Positions 49,401-63,155 of a DNA stretch of 64,000 nt are shown piece by piece. The translations under genes were made by a program, and so were the position numbers. Location of the stretch: contig NC_058498.1 of NCBI RefSeq assembly GCF_020382885.2, positions 13,282,001 to 13,346,000 of the forward strand, written 5' to 3'. The stretch is from Scatophagus argus (taxonomy: Eukaryota > Chordata > Actinopteri > Scatophagidae). The notes beneath the pieces were generated by a model that did no database searches, had not been told where the DNA came from, and worked only from the letters and a program-made list of their open reading frames with translations. The stretch's first letter is position 1. Each line of letters opens with the position of its first letter.

Positions 49401-52400
49401 AGTCGTGGTTTTGTCTAAAAACAAATTGAGTATGTATGAATTTTGTGCATGTGCATCCATCATTCTCTTTAATACACATCATCACAGGTATCATCTTGTA
49501 ATGATGTACTGCTGACTCACGGCTGTCAACATTTCTCTTTGTGTCTCCACAAAGCTTGATTGTTGGGCTCATTCATCCAACTCCGTGGTCGGACACATTT
49601 TCAGACACTCTCAGTGAGCACGATTGGTGGCACCAAAGTTCAAACTGTAACTCTTTGAAACTGAAGTTGAAAAAATGTTCCAATAAATAAATAAATAAGT
49701 GAACAAACTGACCAGCAGCTTGAGGAGCCAGAAACGTGATTTGTAGTAGCAGGTCTTGAAAGGGTTGATGAGGAAGAGCACCATGAAACCGTAGAGGATG
49801 AGCGGGTTGATCTGCATGGGGAGGTAGGTGTACTCTGAGTAGAGACAGGAGAGGATGCTGAGACACCACAACACACCCAGGAAACCAGCAATCTGCAGCA
49901 CACGGAGGAGACACAAAGGAAGCTTGGATTAAAAGAAAGCACTTTTGACACATACCCGCAATTATCAAGGCAACATGAATAATTCAGTGCAAATTATGTT
50001 GTGTTTTGTAGAGTATAAATAAATCCCTGTGGACATTAGGTATGTATTGCTTCTACTGCTGTTTCTGCTGCTTTCTTATTTGACATGGATGTACATACAT
50101 ATATTTTAAAAATCCATTATTATCCACATCAGTCTGAAAACACTGTTAGTTTTCTTCATTACAGATAAAAAAAATATTTTCTGAAGACTTCTGAAGATTC
50201 TCATTCACTAACAGAAATATTTCTTCCATTTGTATCCCCATTCTTACCTCAAACAGGTGTTGGTGTGAGAGGTTGTTTCGGGGGTTGATCTCGAAGATGA
50301 GGACATGGTTGACTCCAGCCTGTCTCCATCCGTATGTGTTGATTCCTAACAGGAAGATGAACTGGATCAACAGGAAACCGCCGCGATAGATCCGCACCAG
50401 TGGCCACACATTCTCGAAGCGGATGAACACAACACCTGACAAACAACAGTGGATATTCTGTCAAGAATCTGAGGGAAAACAACAATAAAAACCTGCCAAT
50501 CACGCTCCGGACTAATCTTAAACAATCTACCACAACTACTGGTTATCTTATAATGTGACACATTACAAATGGTGCAGAGCTCAACAGGATATGAAAAATG
50601 CATGAATCTGAATGTTTACGTCACTTACCAGAGAGAACGAAGGAGATGGCCAGAATTATAAAGAAGCCACAGTAGAGACCAACACGAAAGGTTGTCCAGG
50701 CCAAAGCAGGCTGAACGTGCAGAGGAAAACAGAAAAAAACATGAATAATCCTACTATCAACAATTAATAATTATTCACAGTTCACAAAAGCTGAATATGC
50801 AAGACAATCAAATCATTTTCCCAATTAAAATAACACAAAACTTCATGCAACTACAACTTATTTAACATGTCTCCAAATAAAGCCTCTTTGACTCCTTTTA
50901 TCTGCTTGAGTATGTTTAATACAGACATGCCTGCAGGGGAACTAGAGAGATCAATAGTCACATACTACAATTCAAGTCAGACATGGCATTAATTAATGCA
51001 GGAATAATGGCAGATATAACATGGGGGGGTAAAGTGCTACAAGCCTGGATCGTTCCTGAAAGATATCCTGTCCGCTGGACAGTGGAAGGGCACTTATAAA
51101 ATCAATACTGGAGGCTCTCATGGTTTCTCTTGCTTCAACTTCCCATCTTCCTTCCTCTCTCCATTTCCCTCATAACGAACCTCTCACCTTTTGTTTATAA
51201 TCTTTGTTCATTACCAACAAAACATCATAGAACCAACATTACAGTAAGATTAATGGAATGAGACAGCAGACAGCAAATCTGTATCCAGGTAGATTAATGA
51301 TGTAGAGCAAAAAGGTTATTCGTAGGGGAGACGACTTTAGGGGAAAGACTGTTTTATTATTATTTTAGCTATTTTATTTAGTTTGCAGCCTTCCTACTTC
51401 ATTTGAAAATGGATCAAATGACACGAACTGAAAAGAAAAATCGTAAAACTGTCACGCTTCCTCATTTGCAGCCTGTAAAAGCAGGTTGAAAGAAGGCGTT
51501 AGTTTGCTTGAGAGATTAATAGTCCAAAGGCTTTGCAGTGTGAACAGCTGTACATCTGACCTGAGCTGCCCCCAGTGGAGGAACTCTCAACCTCTTCATG
51601 GCCTTCTGACGATCGCCTCCCTCCAGTTCATTGGTGACAAGGGTCTACACACACACACACACACACACAAATCACAATGATTTCAGGTTTTGTTTTCCAC
51701 CAACGTCTTTGTGTTGCTGTGCTGACATGTGTGTCTGTGTATATGCAAGCAGACACCTCTGTCTCCGAGATGAGCTGCATGATCTTCTTGCAGGTGTAGA
51801 ATGGCGCCACCTCCACGTGAACCACACGCCAGTCGGCTCCGCGAGAAGTATCCAGGATCTTGTCATGTTTCTTCAGGATTTTACGGAAACCAGTGAAGTT
51901 CAGGTTCTGTGGACAGCAACCAGGAAAATGTTGCGATAACATAAAGTATAATAATAGGAAATTTGTATTCTTGTCAATCTTGACAGCAGGTGTGTCTGAG
52001 AGTGTGTGAGTGTGCATGCTGAAACCTGGTAGTTCTGGAGCAGGATGAGGCTGAGGTAGAACTCGCTGAAGGCTAGCTTCAGGTCCTTGATGTTGTGGTG
52101 TTTGCAGCGCTCCTCCTGCGACAGGTGGAACATGGTCTTGCGTTTCCGCAGGCCAGGCGGAGCGTTGCTCTCACGCTGAGCGTCCAGTGACGACTGCAGC
52201 TCATTCTGCAGCGTGGCAAAACGTCGCTGTGCTTCGGCAAGCTTTTCTACAGAAGGGAAGGCAAGAAAAGAATTAAAAGGAGGTTTTAGGTTTTTGCATG
52301 GCTTATGATTGCTTATTACTGTTGTGCTCATGAAAGCTGTGCCGAGCAACTGAAACCTTCTACTGTACTGACTAATCTTACTTCTTAGTAATTAGTTATT

Positions 52401-53395
52401 TTTTTTATATGCTCTGACCCAAAGAATTCATGCTGAGTCTTGCTCTACTATGTATTTTTGGTTTTGATGAATTAATTTAAGTTTTGCCTAACAAACGACT
52501 GTTAAGAGTCAACTATCTGCTTCAGCTTGACATCAGTGATCTTGACAGAAAACAAGGACAAAGTGACAACTACAAAAAACCCTTTAATACACCCTGTGCC
52601 CTCTGTTCTCCTGCTGTCTGATCCAGGAAGCAGAAGCACTGAGACTATTAGGTTGAGTTGACATGTAAATGGTGCAGAGGGAGGAACCATTATCTGGGTC
52701 AGAGATAGGTTAATTTACCCAGAGAGGGAGAGAGAGAAGATTGGAGGGAGTCACACAGGGCCTGGGCAGCAACTGGCATTTCATTAAGTTTTTTTCTACC
52801 TACTTAAAAACACAGAATAGCTCCCATTTCTCTGCTGCTATATGCATTTTTTTTACTGATAAAAAGTCATACCACGTTCAGTGACTGAACAACGAAGGCC
52901 ACTTTTCTCGTACCTTTACTTTGTCCTTCCCTCTTTCTCCTCTTCTTTCCGTTATTAGGAACAGTCTGCTAAAAATAGAAGTACATACTTGCTGGCAGTT
53001 TGACTTGCTAATTTTATTCACCTGGCAGTCTATGGATAGCAACAACTCTCACCTTCACATAGGCTACAAGAACTATGTTCTAATGAAATCAAATGTGTCA
53101 CTGTCATACAGGCAACATGGCCAGTTTGTGACCCAAGACTCAGGAGTGAATTTGTAGTCGTGTCTACGTCTGCTCTGACTAGCAAACTCTTCCAGCTGGT
53201 GTGGAAACCATTAAATGAATAAACTGGGAGTCACAATATGAACAGTGCTGTATGTGACAGCAGTCTGATAGCACAACAAACTTGACTTGGTTTGAAGCTT
53301 TCTGAGGCTCCAGCACACATTCTTCTGTCCTAAAGTGAAAAAAAGCAGCAATGATGTGGAAGGCTCACTGATGACTATGAAGTTTTGCTGCTTGA

Positions 53396-53426
<31 letters not shown>

Positions 53427-55295
53427 CAGATATCGCAGTACAGGAAATGTGACAACTCACAGTAATCCTTAAGACCGACTTGTACAGTCTGTCTGATAAT
53501 GCTTGAATGAACACACGACAGCAGCAGGAGACGTGAGAAAGACCCAGACTGCACGCTACAGACAGGTTTAGATTAAATCTGAGGTCCCGAATTGCAGCGG
53601 CACTTCACTCTGGACAGTTCATTTGTGTGAGGCTACTGAACCTTAAAACAGACAGGTGTTGGTGGTTTAGATTACAACCGGTATGGGTACAGAGGAGTAG
53701 AGAAGTTCCTCATCCTTAGCTTTCAGGAAAAACAGGGTGAAAGCATGAAATGTTCCTGTTAGGTATATCCAGGGTATCCAAGGTGAAAGGATATCCTGCT
53801 AAAACAGCAGTCTGCAAAAATGTCTTTAACCCATCAAGATGAAAGAGTTGTCGAACAGTCTGGGTTTCAGCGCGATGCAGCAGAATGGCTTTGAGAGGTC
53901 ATGGACCCCTTTCAGGGGAAGACAGAGAGGGAAAGAGCTGTGTGGAGGCAGGCGTCTTATGTAAAGTCAGCACACGATTTATCTCCATGCATCCACCGGA
54001 CTCTCTCTCTCACTCAGCCTAACCAGCCTTTTCAAACAACTACACACTACACACACACACACACAGACACACAGAGTAACTGGCTGGCATCAAATAAAGC
54101 TGCGTGTTGGACACAACTTGGAAATTTCTTGCTTCACCTTCCTGTGTGTGGAGAATAAACAAGATGCCTGAGAGCAGGAAGCAGGCCTTCATGTTTTCAT
54201 GCATAACATTTAACTAACCTCACACCTCGGGTCTGCTGAGGAGGCTGACTGTAATACTGATGTGAACAGACTCAAACATGTCACAAGCAGCAACAATATC
54301 AGAAAAGACAACTAAGTGTTTCTTTTGTTCTATTCTATCATCTTTCTATTCTTATAAGCACAAAGTAACACATACCTTATACATATATACAAAATAAAAG
54401 ATGAGCATCTGACATGTCACTAATCAAGACATACACCATCATTAGAGGAAATCCAAACTCAAGAGGTTTCACATTTCTTCAGTACCTCATTTCCACCTCA
54501 ATCCAAATCCTGCTATGAAGCACTGCCATTATTTATATTTTATTTGTTAGCTGCTCGAGCCATCCGACCTCCAGTTATTTACCATCATCATGAGCTGGAA
54601 CAATCTTGCCAATCAACCTTGGCCCTCAGCTGACCTGCAGTTTCACAAACCGCCTGTAGAGGAAGCGCTGACCCTCTCTGGATACGTCCTGCCACTTCCC
54701 CCTGAGCTCAAGTTCAAAAGCAGAAGGCAACCTTGTGGTACCAGAATACCAAAATATATTATGGCTTCCATCTCGTGTTACATGGAGCACCTATACTCAC
54801 CCTCGCTCCCTGAAATACACACAAGCAGGCCTGTTGACCTAAACATGACGACCACTGACTACTTCAATCAAATGACCAAGATTAGACAAGGCAATGTCAT
54901 TTGGGACAGAAACGGACAGCTTAGTGCTGAGTAAATAACCTCCAAAAGATATTAACATACACCACATGTAATATTGCTGTATTAATTGGACATCAGGAAG
55001 GTTTAGTGCAGAGCAGTAACGGTATAGAGCAGTGGTGATGTTGCTTCATACTGGCACAAATGATTCATTAATAAAGTCAATTCAGTAGTTCTTCTGACTA
55101 CCAGAAATCTCACAACTGATCTGAAATTGCTTTCATTATTTGGTGTGATTTCATATGCTCAGGACCTCAGGTGTAACTGAAGTAAATAAATACCTGAATA
55201 AAATGTGTTGATTTTCAGGAGCTCCTTCTCGCAGGTCTGGAAAAACCTTTCCTCAAACTTAGCGTAGTATCTCTTCACAGTGTCTTCATCTGTGA
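39256..55295 (-). CDS. xpr1: Xpr1 phosphate exporter (SLC53A1), 5' end outside window
   Basis: Xpr1 is the multi-pass plasma-membrane inorganic phosphate exporter, gated by inositol pyrophosphates through its SPX domain; it was first named as a retrovirus receptor in mammals. Exons in transcript order: 55194-55295, 52026-52246, 51757-51906, 51561-51644, 50629-50710, 50248-50435, 49713-49892, 47221-47389, 45785-45985, 40516-40682, 40282-40421, 39894-40118, 39256-39313. They give 1967 nt, about 654 aa plus a split Val codon; human Xpr1 is 696 aa, so only about 40 N-terminal residues (first two exons by the mammalian pattern) are missing. SPX features include the lysine-rich [12 protein letters not shown]. 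The EXS part carries [22 protein letters not shown] and [17 protein letters not shown], which contain the Arg and Trp residues linked to the phosphate path in human Xpr1. The C-terminus is [13 protein letters not shown]. The gene is convergent with sin3b. The a or b teleost copy cannot be assigned here. Confidence 0.95.
43138..43180. repeat. (CTCCT)n pyrimidine repeat
   Basis: Imperfect tandem CTCCT units in the xpr1 intron between 40683 and 45784. Confidence 0.9.
46801..47132 (-). repeat. LINE 3'-end fragment with (ATTC)n tail in xpr1 intron
   Basis: Starts with ATTCATTCATTC, then TTTTCTATATCGCTTATCCG, ACTGGTCGCCAGTCAGTCGC, GAGAACATGCAAACTCCACA and GGATTTGAACCTGGGACCCT. This is a widely dispersed fish non-LTR element 3' end, oriented minus with its simple-repeat tail at the low coordinate. 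It ends about 90 bp from an xpr1 exon donor at 47221. Confidence 0.7.
53396..53424. repeat. (CA)n dinucleotide repeat
   Basis: Pure CA run in an xpr1 intron; similar runs occur at 40451-40478, 51645-51669, 58998-59022 and 62121-62138. Confidence 0.95.
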
Positions 55296-58200
55296 CTGGA
55301 GAAGAGGGAGAAAAGAACAAAAATGTGGTGATTATCTGCTTCCCAACAAATATGTAAATTCAAAACGCACTGTTGCACTTGTATAATCTTCATCCAGTGT
55401 GGATATTTGATTATGCACACCTCAGGGCTGATAAGCAATGACACCATTTGTATTGAGGTAAAGAGCACTGAAAGATGAAACATGTCAGAACTTTTTCTGA
55501 AAGATGGTAACAAGAACACCGAACATACGCCAGTTCACGTAACGCAGAGCCAAAGCAGAAGTGATGAGTTCATAGACAAGAAAATCCCCCACACACTTAC
55601 ATGTGATTATACACCCTGTTAGGTGATAATAGGGAAGACACCTACTCTTCAAATAACTGTCACATGATCTTAGTTTGTGGTTGAATGGAAAATGTCTTGA
55701 TGTGTGAGTGAAGGAGCAGCTTGTGTCAGTATTTACATAAAACATGCTACTACCCAAAACAAATCCCATAACTCTGCATGCTGTTGCCTAATTACAAGCA
55801 AAAACAAGGGGACTGCACAGTTGCAGAGCTACAGAGCTCAGCCAGTCTTCCAAACCCTTATTCCTGCAGGTGCGTTTCTGTTTGTTCGTCTGTACTGAGC
55901 CCAACAGACGTTCATTCAGTGTTAGAATTAGATCAGCAGCTTCCTTCCGTCTCGCTTCAGTCTGACAAAACTCTGCGTGCCTTTTTCAGGACCGGCCAAT
56001 TCAATCAGCATCGATACCCAGTCTCATGGAGTCCTCTGCCTCATTCACAGCAGGCTACCTGACACCTGACAGACGAGCCCACAGACTGTACGCGCACAGA
56101 CTCATGGTGAATCTCTTAAACTTACATTTTGCCAAAGCAACAATAAAACAACGTGACAACCGGGTTTCATACAAGATCACATAGACTTTATCTGTTATCA
56201 AACAATTAATCTGCAGTGTGACTCATATATTCTTTCCAGGAACAGCTGACCTTCTCATTTCTCAGACCTGGTGTGTTACCAATATCTAAATGTCGAAAGA
56301 CAATGTTCATTCCAAGCAGAACAAAGGGAGATGTGACTTTTGCTGGGATAAAGTACATATAATATCAGATCCAATAGTGATAGCACATTGTGAGCATCTG
56401 CTATAATATAAAGTGAGGCTCTGCTGCAAACGGTACACAAAGAGGTTTCCTACAGTAATAATAAAGAGATGCCCCAAGCAACAGCCTGTCAATATCACTG
56501 CTCACTCACACATACTGTACCTACACATTACAGCAAGTGTGATGAAAAGGTGGGAAAAACAGCAGCTTTAAAATCCAACAGCTTTACAAGGAAAATAAAT
56601 GAGAAACTGCCTCCACACCTGTTTGGATAATCAATTGTAAGTTAATTAAACAGCATTCTGCGGATGAAAGGACTGCATAGTCTAAAGTTGACCGTAGAAG
56701 GAGCTGCAGATGGAGGCCTCGTGCAAAACAACCTTCACTCTGTGTTCACTCAATTTCTACGGATATCAAGAAGTGCTCATTTAACATCCAAAACAAGGCC
56801 ATTACGGTAATGAAGACAACTGAAAAATGGGGTTGTATTATAGCTGTAGTATGTAAACAAGAACAAACTTCCACTTGGCATCAAAAGTGACTTTTTATGA
56901 GGATGGACAGACAAAGAAAAAGGAAACAACATATGATGCAAAAGTAAGGACAGGAAGAAGAGGGAGAGGAAGAATGTCAAAAAGATAAACTTAATAAAGA
57001 GTGAGAGAAGAAGAAGAGAAAATGTAACTGCTGAAAGAGGAGAGAAAGTGAAAGTAAATGAAATGTGGACTGACAATAAAGAACGAGAGAGAGGCAGAAA
57101 AGGAAGCACACGGTCTCCAATCTGCCGTATTTCTACACAATTGCACAGTTCAGCAGCAGTCACAATTCTTTCAGCCCTACACCCATGCAGCTGACAGAAA
57201 GACAGGCTGGCTGCTGCTGTAGACGGATGGATGACTGTCTCCGCAGAGGTACGTGGGCCTGAATCGCTGACCAAAGGGCAGGATGAATGACTGAGAACGT
57301 GGACTGGCCAAGTTCTCAGTCATTGTGCCTAACAGAAAGACTGATGATCCGATGTGTAGTTAGACCCGCAGGCAAGCAGGAAACAGAGCTGTACTATAAT
57401 TCAAAGCAAAAGGTTACACAGCTAATGAACACTTTGTATGAAGGAGCACTAAAGGATAGAGACACAGAGTAACAGCAGGGAAAAAATGAGAAGCAGTTTG
57501 TGACCTATGGATAGTTTAACATCGGTGGCTTCCTACATCAAACCTAGCTTTAAAATGAATCAAATATGCCCAAAAATGTATTGTCAATTAGGCAACAAAT
57601 TCAAAATCTCAAATCTTAATAAGAAAAAGCTTGTTAACTACTGACATAATCCACCTGTTTGCACAAGGAGGACTTTCCTGCTGTGGGGAGCATTTTGCAC
57701 AGTGGTACACTGTTTAAACTATCTGAACCACCTGATGTCACTTAACTGAGGAAAAAAAAACATTTCTTTTTAGAAATGCCATGTGGAAGAATTTCAGGAC
57801 AATACAAGGAAATGTTACCAACATTAGCTCTAATTTCAGGACAGAAAATGACATGTCAACAAGTAATATTTCTCCTCTTTAACAGCTCTCTGCTGAGCTT
57901 CTCTTCTCACTTGGATAGTGACTAACAGAGTGAGTGTGTTGGTGGTGTGGAACTGCTGTGGATGAAAGTGCAGATGTGACGGCACTTTGCAGGTATAGCA
58001 GGGGTTATGAAATTACCTTGCACCCCCGTCTCTTTGTTTCCTACTGACCTTATGCACTACTGAACACATCAGTGGAAATGTGTGTGTGTGTGTGCGTATT
58101 TATATTTATGTCATGTGATGTGTCAGAACAAAGGTCGATTCTGTCTGTCATATCTCAACCCACCTCACACTTTATCTACAACCAGCGTTAGCACAAATGA

Positions 58201-58819
58201 GCGTCATTAGCATCTCATAATTACGTTGTCTCAACTCTTTACCTGCCTCCTCCGATGAACTGTACTGCTGTGCAAATGCAATGAAACCTAATTACGGAAA
58301 CATCCCGAATTCACGCAACCGCTAAGGCATTTACTGTATCTTTAATTTAATCTATGGTGTTGGGGTTCATGTAAATCTGACAGCCTCTCTTTCAGCTCCA
58401 CAGTATGGCTTCTCATTATCACAAGTCTGGGTGGATGATAATGGAGAAAGCTTTCTGGAGTCCAACAGTGTTCACTGAAGGGGTTTCAAAGTAGATAAAA
58501 GTTTGGACTTCATGGGAAATGAGAGCTTGAACAAAGTGACAGGATAGAAAAATCTTAGTTTTCTCCTGCAGATAAGTTCAGCTCCAAAAATGTACACACG
58601 CAAACGAGAAAAATCTAATTCAACAATCATTATTTTTGCTGACTCTCTGGACAGAGTATGAACCATCCCGAAACATTTGCACTGTGTTTATTTTAAAATG
58701 CAACAACACTGTTTTACTGGTAAAATATCATTTCAAGATGTTAATTCTATTTTATTTTTCTGTCTTCTGCAGCAATGGATGATTGCCTTAGCATCTGGTG
58801 TGTGTGTGACTAAGCCAAA

Positions 58820-58846
58820 CAGATGATGATGATGATGATGATGAAG
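58820..58846. repeat. (GAT)n trinucleotide repeat
   Basis: Seven GAT-type units in a row inside the presumed xpr1 5' intron. Confidence 0.95.
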
Positions 58847-59069
58847 CTACCCAGTAGAGTAATGTCCCTGTAGGGCTTTGTGGCAATGTTAGAAGGTGAG
58901 CACCCCCCTTCTCACTGTCTCCCGCGACGGACACTTTGTGATGACGTCGGAGAAGAAAGACAATTTGAACTTTGTGGCACATGTACACGCGGGTGCGCAT
59001 ACACACACACACACACACACACATACGGAGAGATGGACTCTTGAACAGCGTGTACATATTTTAAGTGCT

Positions 59070-59380
59070 TGGTGACATGTTAGGCGTGGCGTGCGCCATG
59101 GACGCTTCGGCGCCGGAAACACGGCCCGCCGCGTCCCTTGCTCACCACAACCACAACTCACCCGTGACAGTTTTTCCCCGGTCTAGCATCCATGGGTGTA
59201 GTGAGGTACCCACTACTCGTCTCACTCTTCCTCTGACCGTTTGTAAAGACTCTGGTCCTTCCTACACTCACGTACACGTACTCACCTGCCCTCCCGGTCC
59301 GGCTCCACCGCTCCTCTACGGAAGCGCGCCGCTGCAGTGGCGGGCTTTATTGAGCGCGGGACAAGGGGGCGAGTCCCACT
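59070..59380. other. CpG-rich patch in xpr1 5' intron
   Basis: CpGs are dense in two blocks, about 59083-59140 and 59265-59375, against CpG-poor surroundings. On the minus strand a consensus donor (GGGCAG|GTGAGT near 59283) and several ATGs occur, which would fit an alternative first exon. It also directly precedes an LTR-like unit and could be retroelement DNA. No recognised coding sequence. Confidence 0.45.
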
Positions 59381-59443
59381 GCACTCAGGGGTGTTTGTAT
59401 TTCTTTATTGTGTTGGTTATGAAGTATTTGTACAAAGTTATTG

Positions 59444-59840
59444 TGTGACATGTGAGTACATGGTGTGTGGGTACATTATATGGTGCATTGTTTACTTTGG
59501 TGTTGATAAATTATGATTTATAATATTGTATGGACCGTTATGATTTTGGTTATCCCCTTGATATTGGTTTGATCCAATTGGGTTCAACCATCAGCCCTAT
59601 TTAAGGGAGCCTCATTCAGCTTCTGAAAGGCTCACTTGCTGTGAGGTTATGCTATTGCCATCTTGTTCTTGTATTCTGCCTCCTCTAAGACTGTATTTAG
59701 AGTATTTGTGTTTCGGGAAAATAAAAGCTTTTTGTTTCCTGGCACCTGAAGCTTCGCTGCCTCCTGTTTCAAATCTCTTTCACCTGAATCCAAACTCGCC
59801 TAGATCCCTTTATTCGGGGAGACCATTCTGGTCCCTCACA
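59444..59840 (+). mobile_element. LTR-like unit, possibly a solo or 3' LTR
   Basis: Bounded by TGTGA and TCACA, with the order expected of an LTR: TATTTAAG (59598-59605), about 115 bp, AATAAA (59720-59725), then about 115 bp to the end. No matching target duplication and no primer-binding site follow, so limits and class are uncertain. No viral or retroelement protein was recognised beside it. Confidence 0.4.
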
Positions 59841-62838
59841 GGCAATATGTTCCTAAGCTTTGTATGTGTGTTTAAACTCTGTGTTTTGTAAAATACTTGA
59901 TTGATGCTTCAAGTGTCAACCATGAGCGATCTTCCCTTTTGTCTTCAAAGGACTAAATGGATGTATATTTAGATATTTGTATTTAGTTACTATGATGTTT
60001 ATTAAAGTGACCAATCAGTGCAAAGAATGAACATCAGCTGAAAGGATGCATTTTGCTTCAAGTGACATAACTACTGTGTAGATGTAGGATGCAATTTAGC
60101 TAAAGTTACAGGAAAATCAATATGTGGTTTTACTACATTTAGGAATATAACTTAATGAATATAAATTACAACCATAAACCATAAAATAAGCATCAGCAGT
60201 AGTGAGGTCACATTTGTTTCTTTGCCACCAAACTAGATAATAAATCAATTATCTGATTAATACATATACTGATCAAGTACAAATACCAAACATGAGAATT
60301 CACTTATTTTGTCCATTTTGTGTCACTATAAATTTCCTATTTGGGTTTGTTGACTGTTGGGCACACAGAATATATCACAACTTGAAGATAATTGTATGCA
60401 ATTTGTATTTAATTTAGACACATATTAAATTCTAAATTATACATTAGTTAATAAATTGCGATCCAATTATAAAAATAATAACCCATTAGTTAGTCCAAAG
60501 TCATGTTTTGGTGTTGATGAATTTTGTCTGACAACTGGTTAAAAAAATAGAAATGAATGAAAAACTACGGGTATGCATCCAATTTAATAAAATATATGAC
60601 AATTAGTTTGTAAAGCCAGCAATGTTTGTTAGTTCACAGAATAAATGAATTAATGGCGATTAATTTTGCGTCAGCACAGCTACTAATGATCTCGGCCATA
60701 TTTACTTCTTGTTTCTTGTTTCACAGCAATAACAACAAATCGTCTAAACAGGCGATGAATGAAGGGTGTCAAGAGGTTTTGCAAGATAGCGAGATGTACT
60801 TGTTTACAACATGCTATGAGGAGAGCAGATCCAGTGCAGCATAGCATGCTAATTCATTGGCTCACTCAGACAAAGAATTGTGCTGGTAGCTAGAAAAACA
60901 ACTCTTGACCTACAGTATTCCCAGGGTGGCTCGTAGAAGGCAGCCCCCTCTCTCTGCTAACCCCTTCTTCTGTAGATTGTATAAATAAATGATGAGACAG
61001 CTTCCCCACAACCCAACTACTCTAACCCCCAAAACCCTTCACATACACACACACACCACCCCCAACTTCTTATATTCCTATACAGGCATTCTATGACGAG
61101 ACCCCATAAAACCAGCACATAAATCCTTCATGGAGACCCTCCAATGTGCTGATGATGAGAGCACAACAGCAACTGACCTAAACACATACATGTCATGTAG
61201 CCTTCCAGAACACAGTTTCAATTCAGTTCTACCTGCGTCAAGCTGAAAATCTATTGCCGTTAAATAGGGAGGGACAAGAACGGTGAAAAGGCTCTGAGAA
61301 GAGGAGCAATGGTTTCCTGTGTGTTAGGAGCTCAGATATCATCTGCCATTACTTTGAAGCCCACAGAGACAGGAGAGGACACAGCATCTATCTCTTCACA
61401 ATCCTCTAAAACAAACAGGTAGAAACAAGTCCACCCAGAAGCGCGCGCAAATTGAATATCCCCATTTTTGAGTTCCATTTATCTTGTTTAATGACACCTC
61501 ACTGCAGGATATAAACTATGTTCTGATAGCATTACTGTCGGGGGAGCAGGGGAGGCCATTACATTATGATTGTCGCTGTATTAGCCTTGCTTATCTGCTT
61601 CCCTCCAAGCACACAGGTGTAAATCACAAATGACGAGAGGGACAAACTGAGCTATAAAAGAAAATAGAATTGAGTTAACCGTGGGCTAATATTAATCTAG
61701 AGAGACAAAAGGAGTGAGTGCATAAAAACAACTTCAACATCCTCTTATGCCAGGCTTTAAGGATAGAAACACAACACTAAAACCAGCCAGATAACCCCCC
61801 TCCAGTGCTCCATCTCCCACTTATTCCCATTCGAGCCTCCAGCCACAATTAATTCTACCAATCATCTCTCTCATCGAGGCCAAGGGAGCATTAAGAATGC
61901 ACACTCACTGGGCTAGACTGCCAGCCAGGGAGGACCGGAGGCAGGATGAGGAACTACTGTAGCTCCCAATCCATTGTGTGGTATTTATACTGCCAGACTG
62001 CAAGCTAAGCAGCTCCAAAAAATACACTACACCGGCGGAGAGTAGGGAAAACGAGAAAACGATACGATGAGAGAGAATCACATATTCAACACATTCTGAG
62101 AAGTGTTAATATCTCTGTCTTGTGTGTGTGTGTGTGTGAGTGAGTGTGTGTGAGGGAGGCAGACAGAGAGAGACAGAGGAAGAAAAAGAGATGTGTGATG
62201 GGTGTATTACCAGCAGCCAAGTAAATGCTTGAGAAGGAGAGCGTAAAAGCAAGAGGCCAGATGGGGTGTGAGATGATCCCGGGGACCAGACGGAAAACAC
62301 ACAACACCCGAAAAGGGGGTGGATGGGAGATGGAGGGAGGGAAAAATATGGGAGAGAGGGAAATTCTGAGAACAATAAAGGTAGCAGGAATTGAAGAAAA
62401 ATACATGCAGCATGACAAAACTTCAAGCAGTATTTAAGAAAAGAAAATATATTCTCTGCCTGTGTAGATTTAATAGTCAAACATCTTTAAAAGCTCAATA
62501 TTGTGTAGAGAAAACACACAGCAAAATGTGACAGTGTGCACTTCTGTATAGGAGAGATTGAATGCAATGTATATCAATTTCTGAATGGAAACCAGTGTCT
62601 ATCAAATGTTTAACTTACTGGAGAGAAGCTGCTGGAACATTTGCGGTGCATTATTTAAAGTCACCACATAGCATGTGTACAGCAAGAGGTGACTGGACTT
62701 GCTTGGTTAATTGATTACATAATCTGAATAAAGTGCAAGACAAAGCAATAGAAATCAATCCTATGATACTCAAAATACTACAGATTTGGTTAAGATGACA
62801 CAACTTCCTATCTGTCATGTTGCAATCTTGTACTGATT

Positions 62839-63155
62839 GGGAGGTCAGGCACTGATGTTGGATGAAAAGGCCTGTCTCATAATCTCTGTTCTAGTTCATC
62901 CCAAAGGTGTTCAGTGGGGTTGAGGTCAGGGCTCCGTGCAGTTCTTCCAGATCAAATTCATCTAAACCGCATCTTTATGGGATTTGCATTGTGCACTGGG
63001 GCACGGTCATGCTGGAAAAGAAAAGGGCCTTCACCAAACTGTTGACACAAAGTTGGAAGCATAGCATTGTTTAAAATGTCTTGGTATGCTGAAGCATCAA
63101 GATTTCCCTGCACTGGAAGTAAGGGGCCCAGTCTGACCCCTGAAAAACAGCCCAA
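62839..63155 (-). pseudogene. Tc1-like transposase fragment, xpr1 5' intron
   Basis: The minus strand codes for a recognisable Tc1 transposase part with LPTLCQQFGEGPFLFQHDRA followed by PVHNANPIK, including the second catalytic Asp (HD). Homologous to the fragment at 30252-30732 and in the same orientation. It keeps an open 65-codon stretch but lacks both transposon ends. Confidence 0.85.

Noticed and set aside
54590-54934. 114-codon open frame on the + strand inside an xpr1 intron
   Set aside because: No recognised domain, no splice or promoter context, antisense to xpr1; length is within chance for this amount of DNA.
56777-57274. 165-codon minus-strand open frame
   Set aside because: Arises from a purine-rich tract (GA/AAG runs) giving a Leu/Ser/Phe-rich translation; no gene signal.
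59065-59448. 127-codon open frame across the CpG-rich patch
   Set aside because: High GC lowers stop frequency; the product has no recognisable domain, so I list the patch but not a gene.
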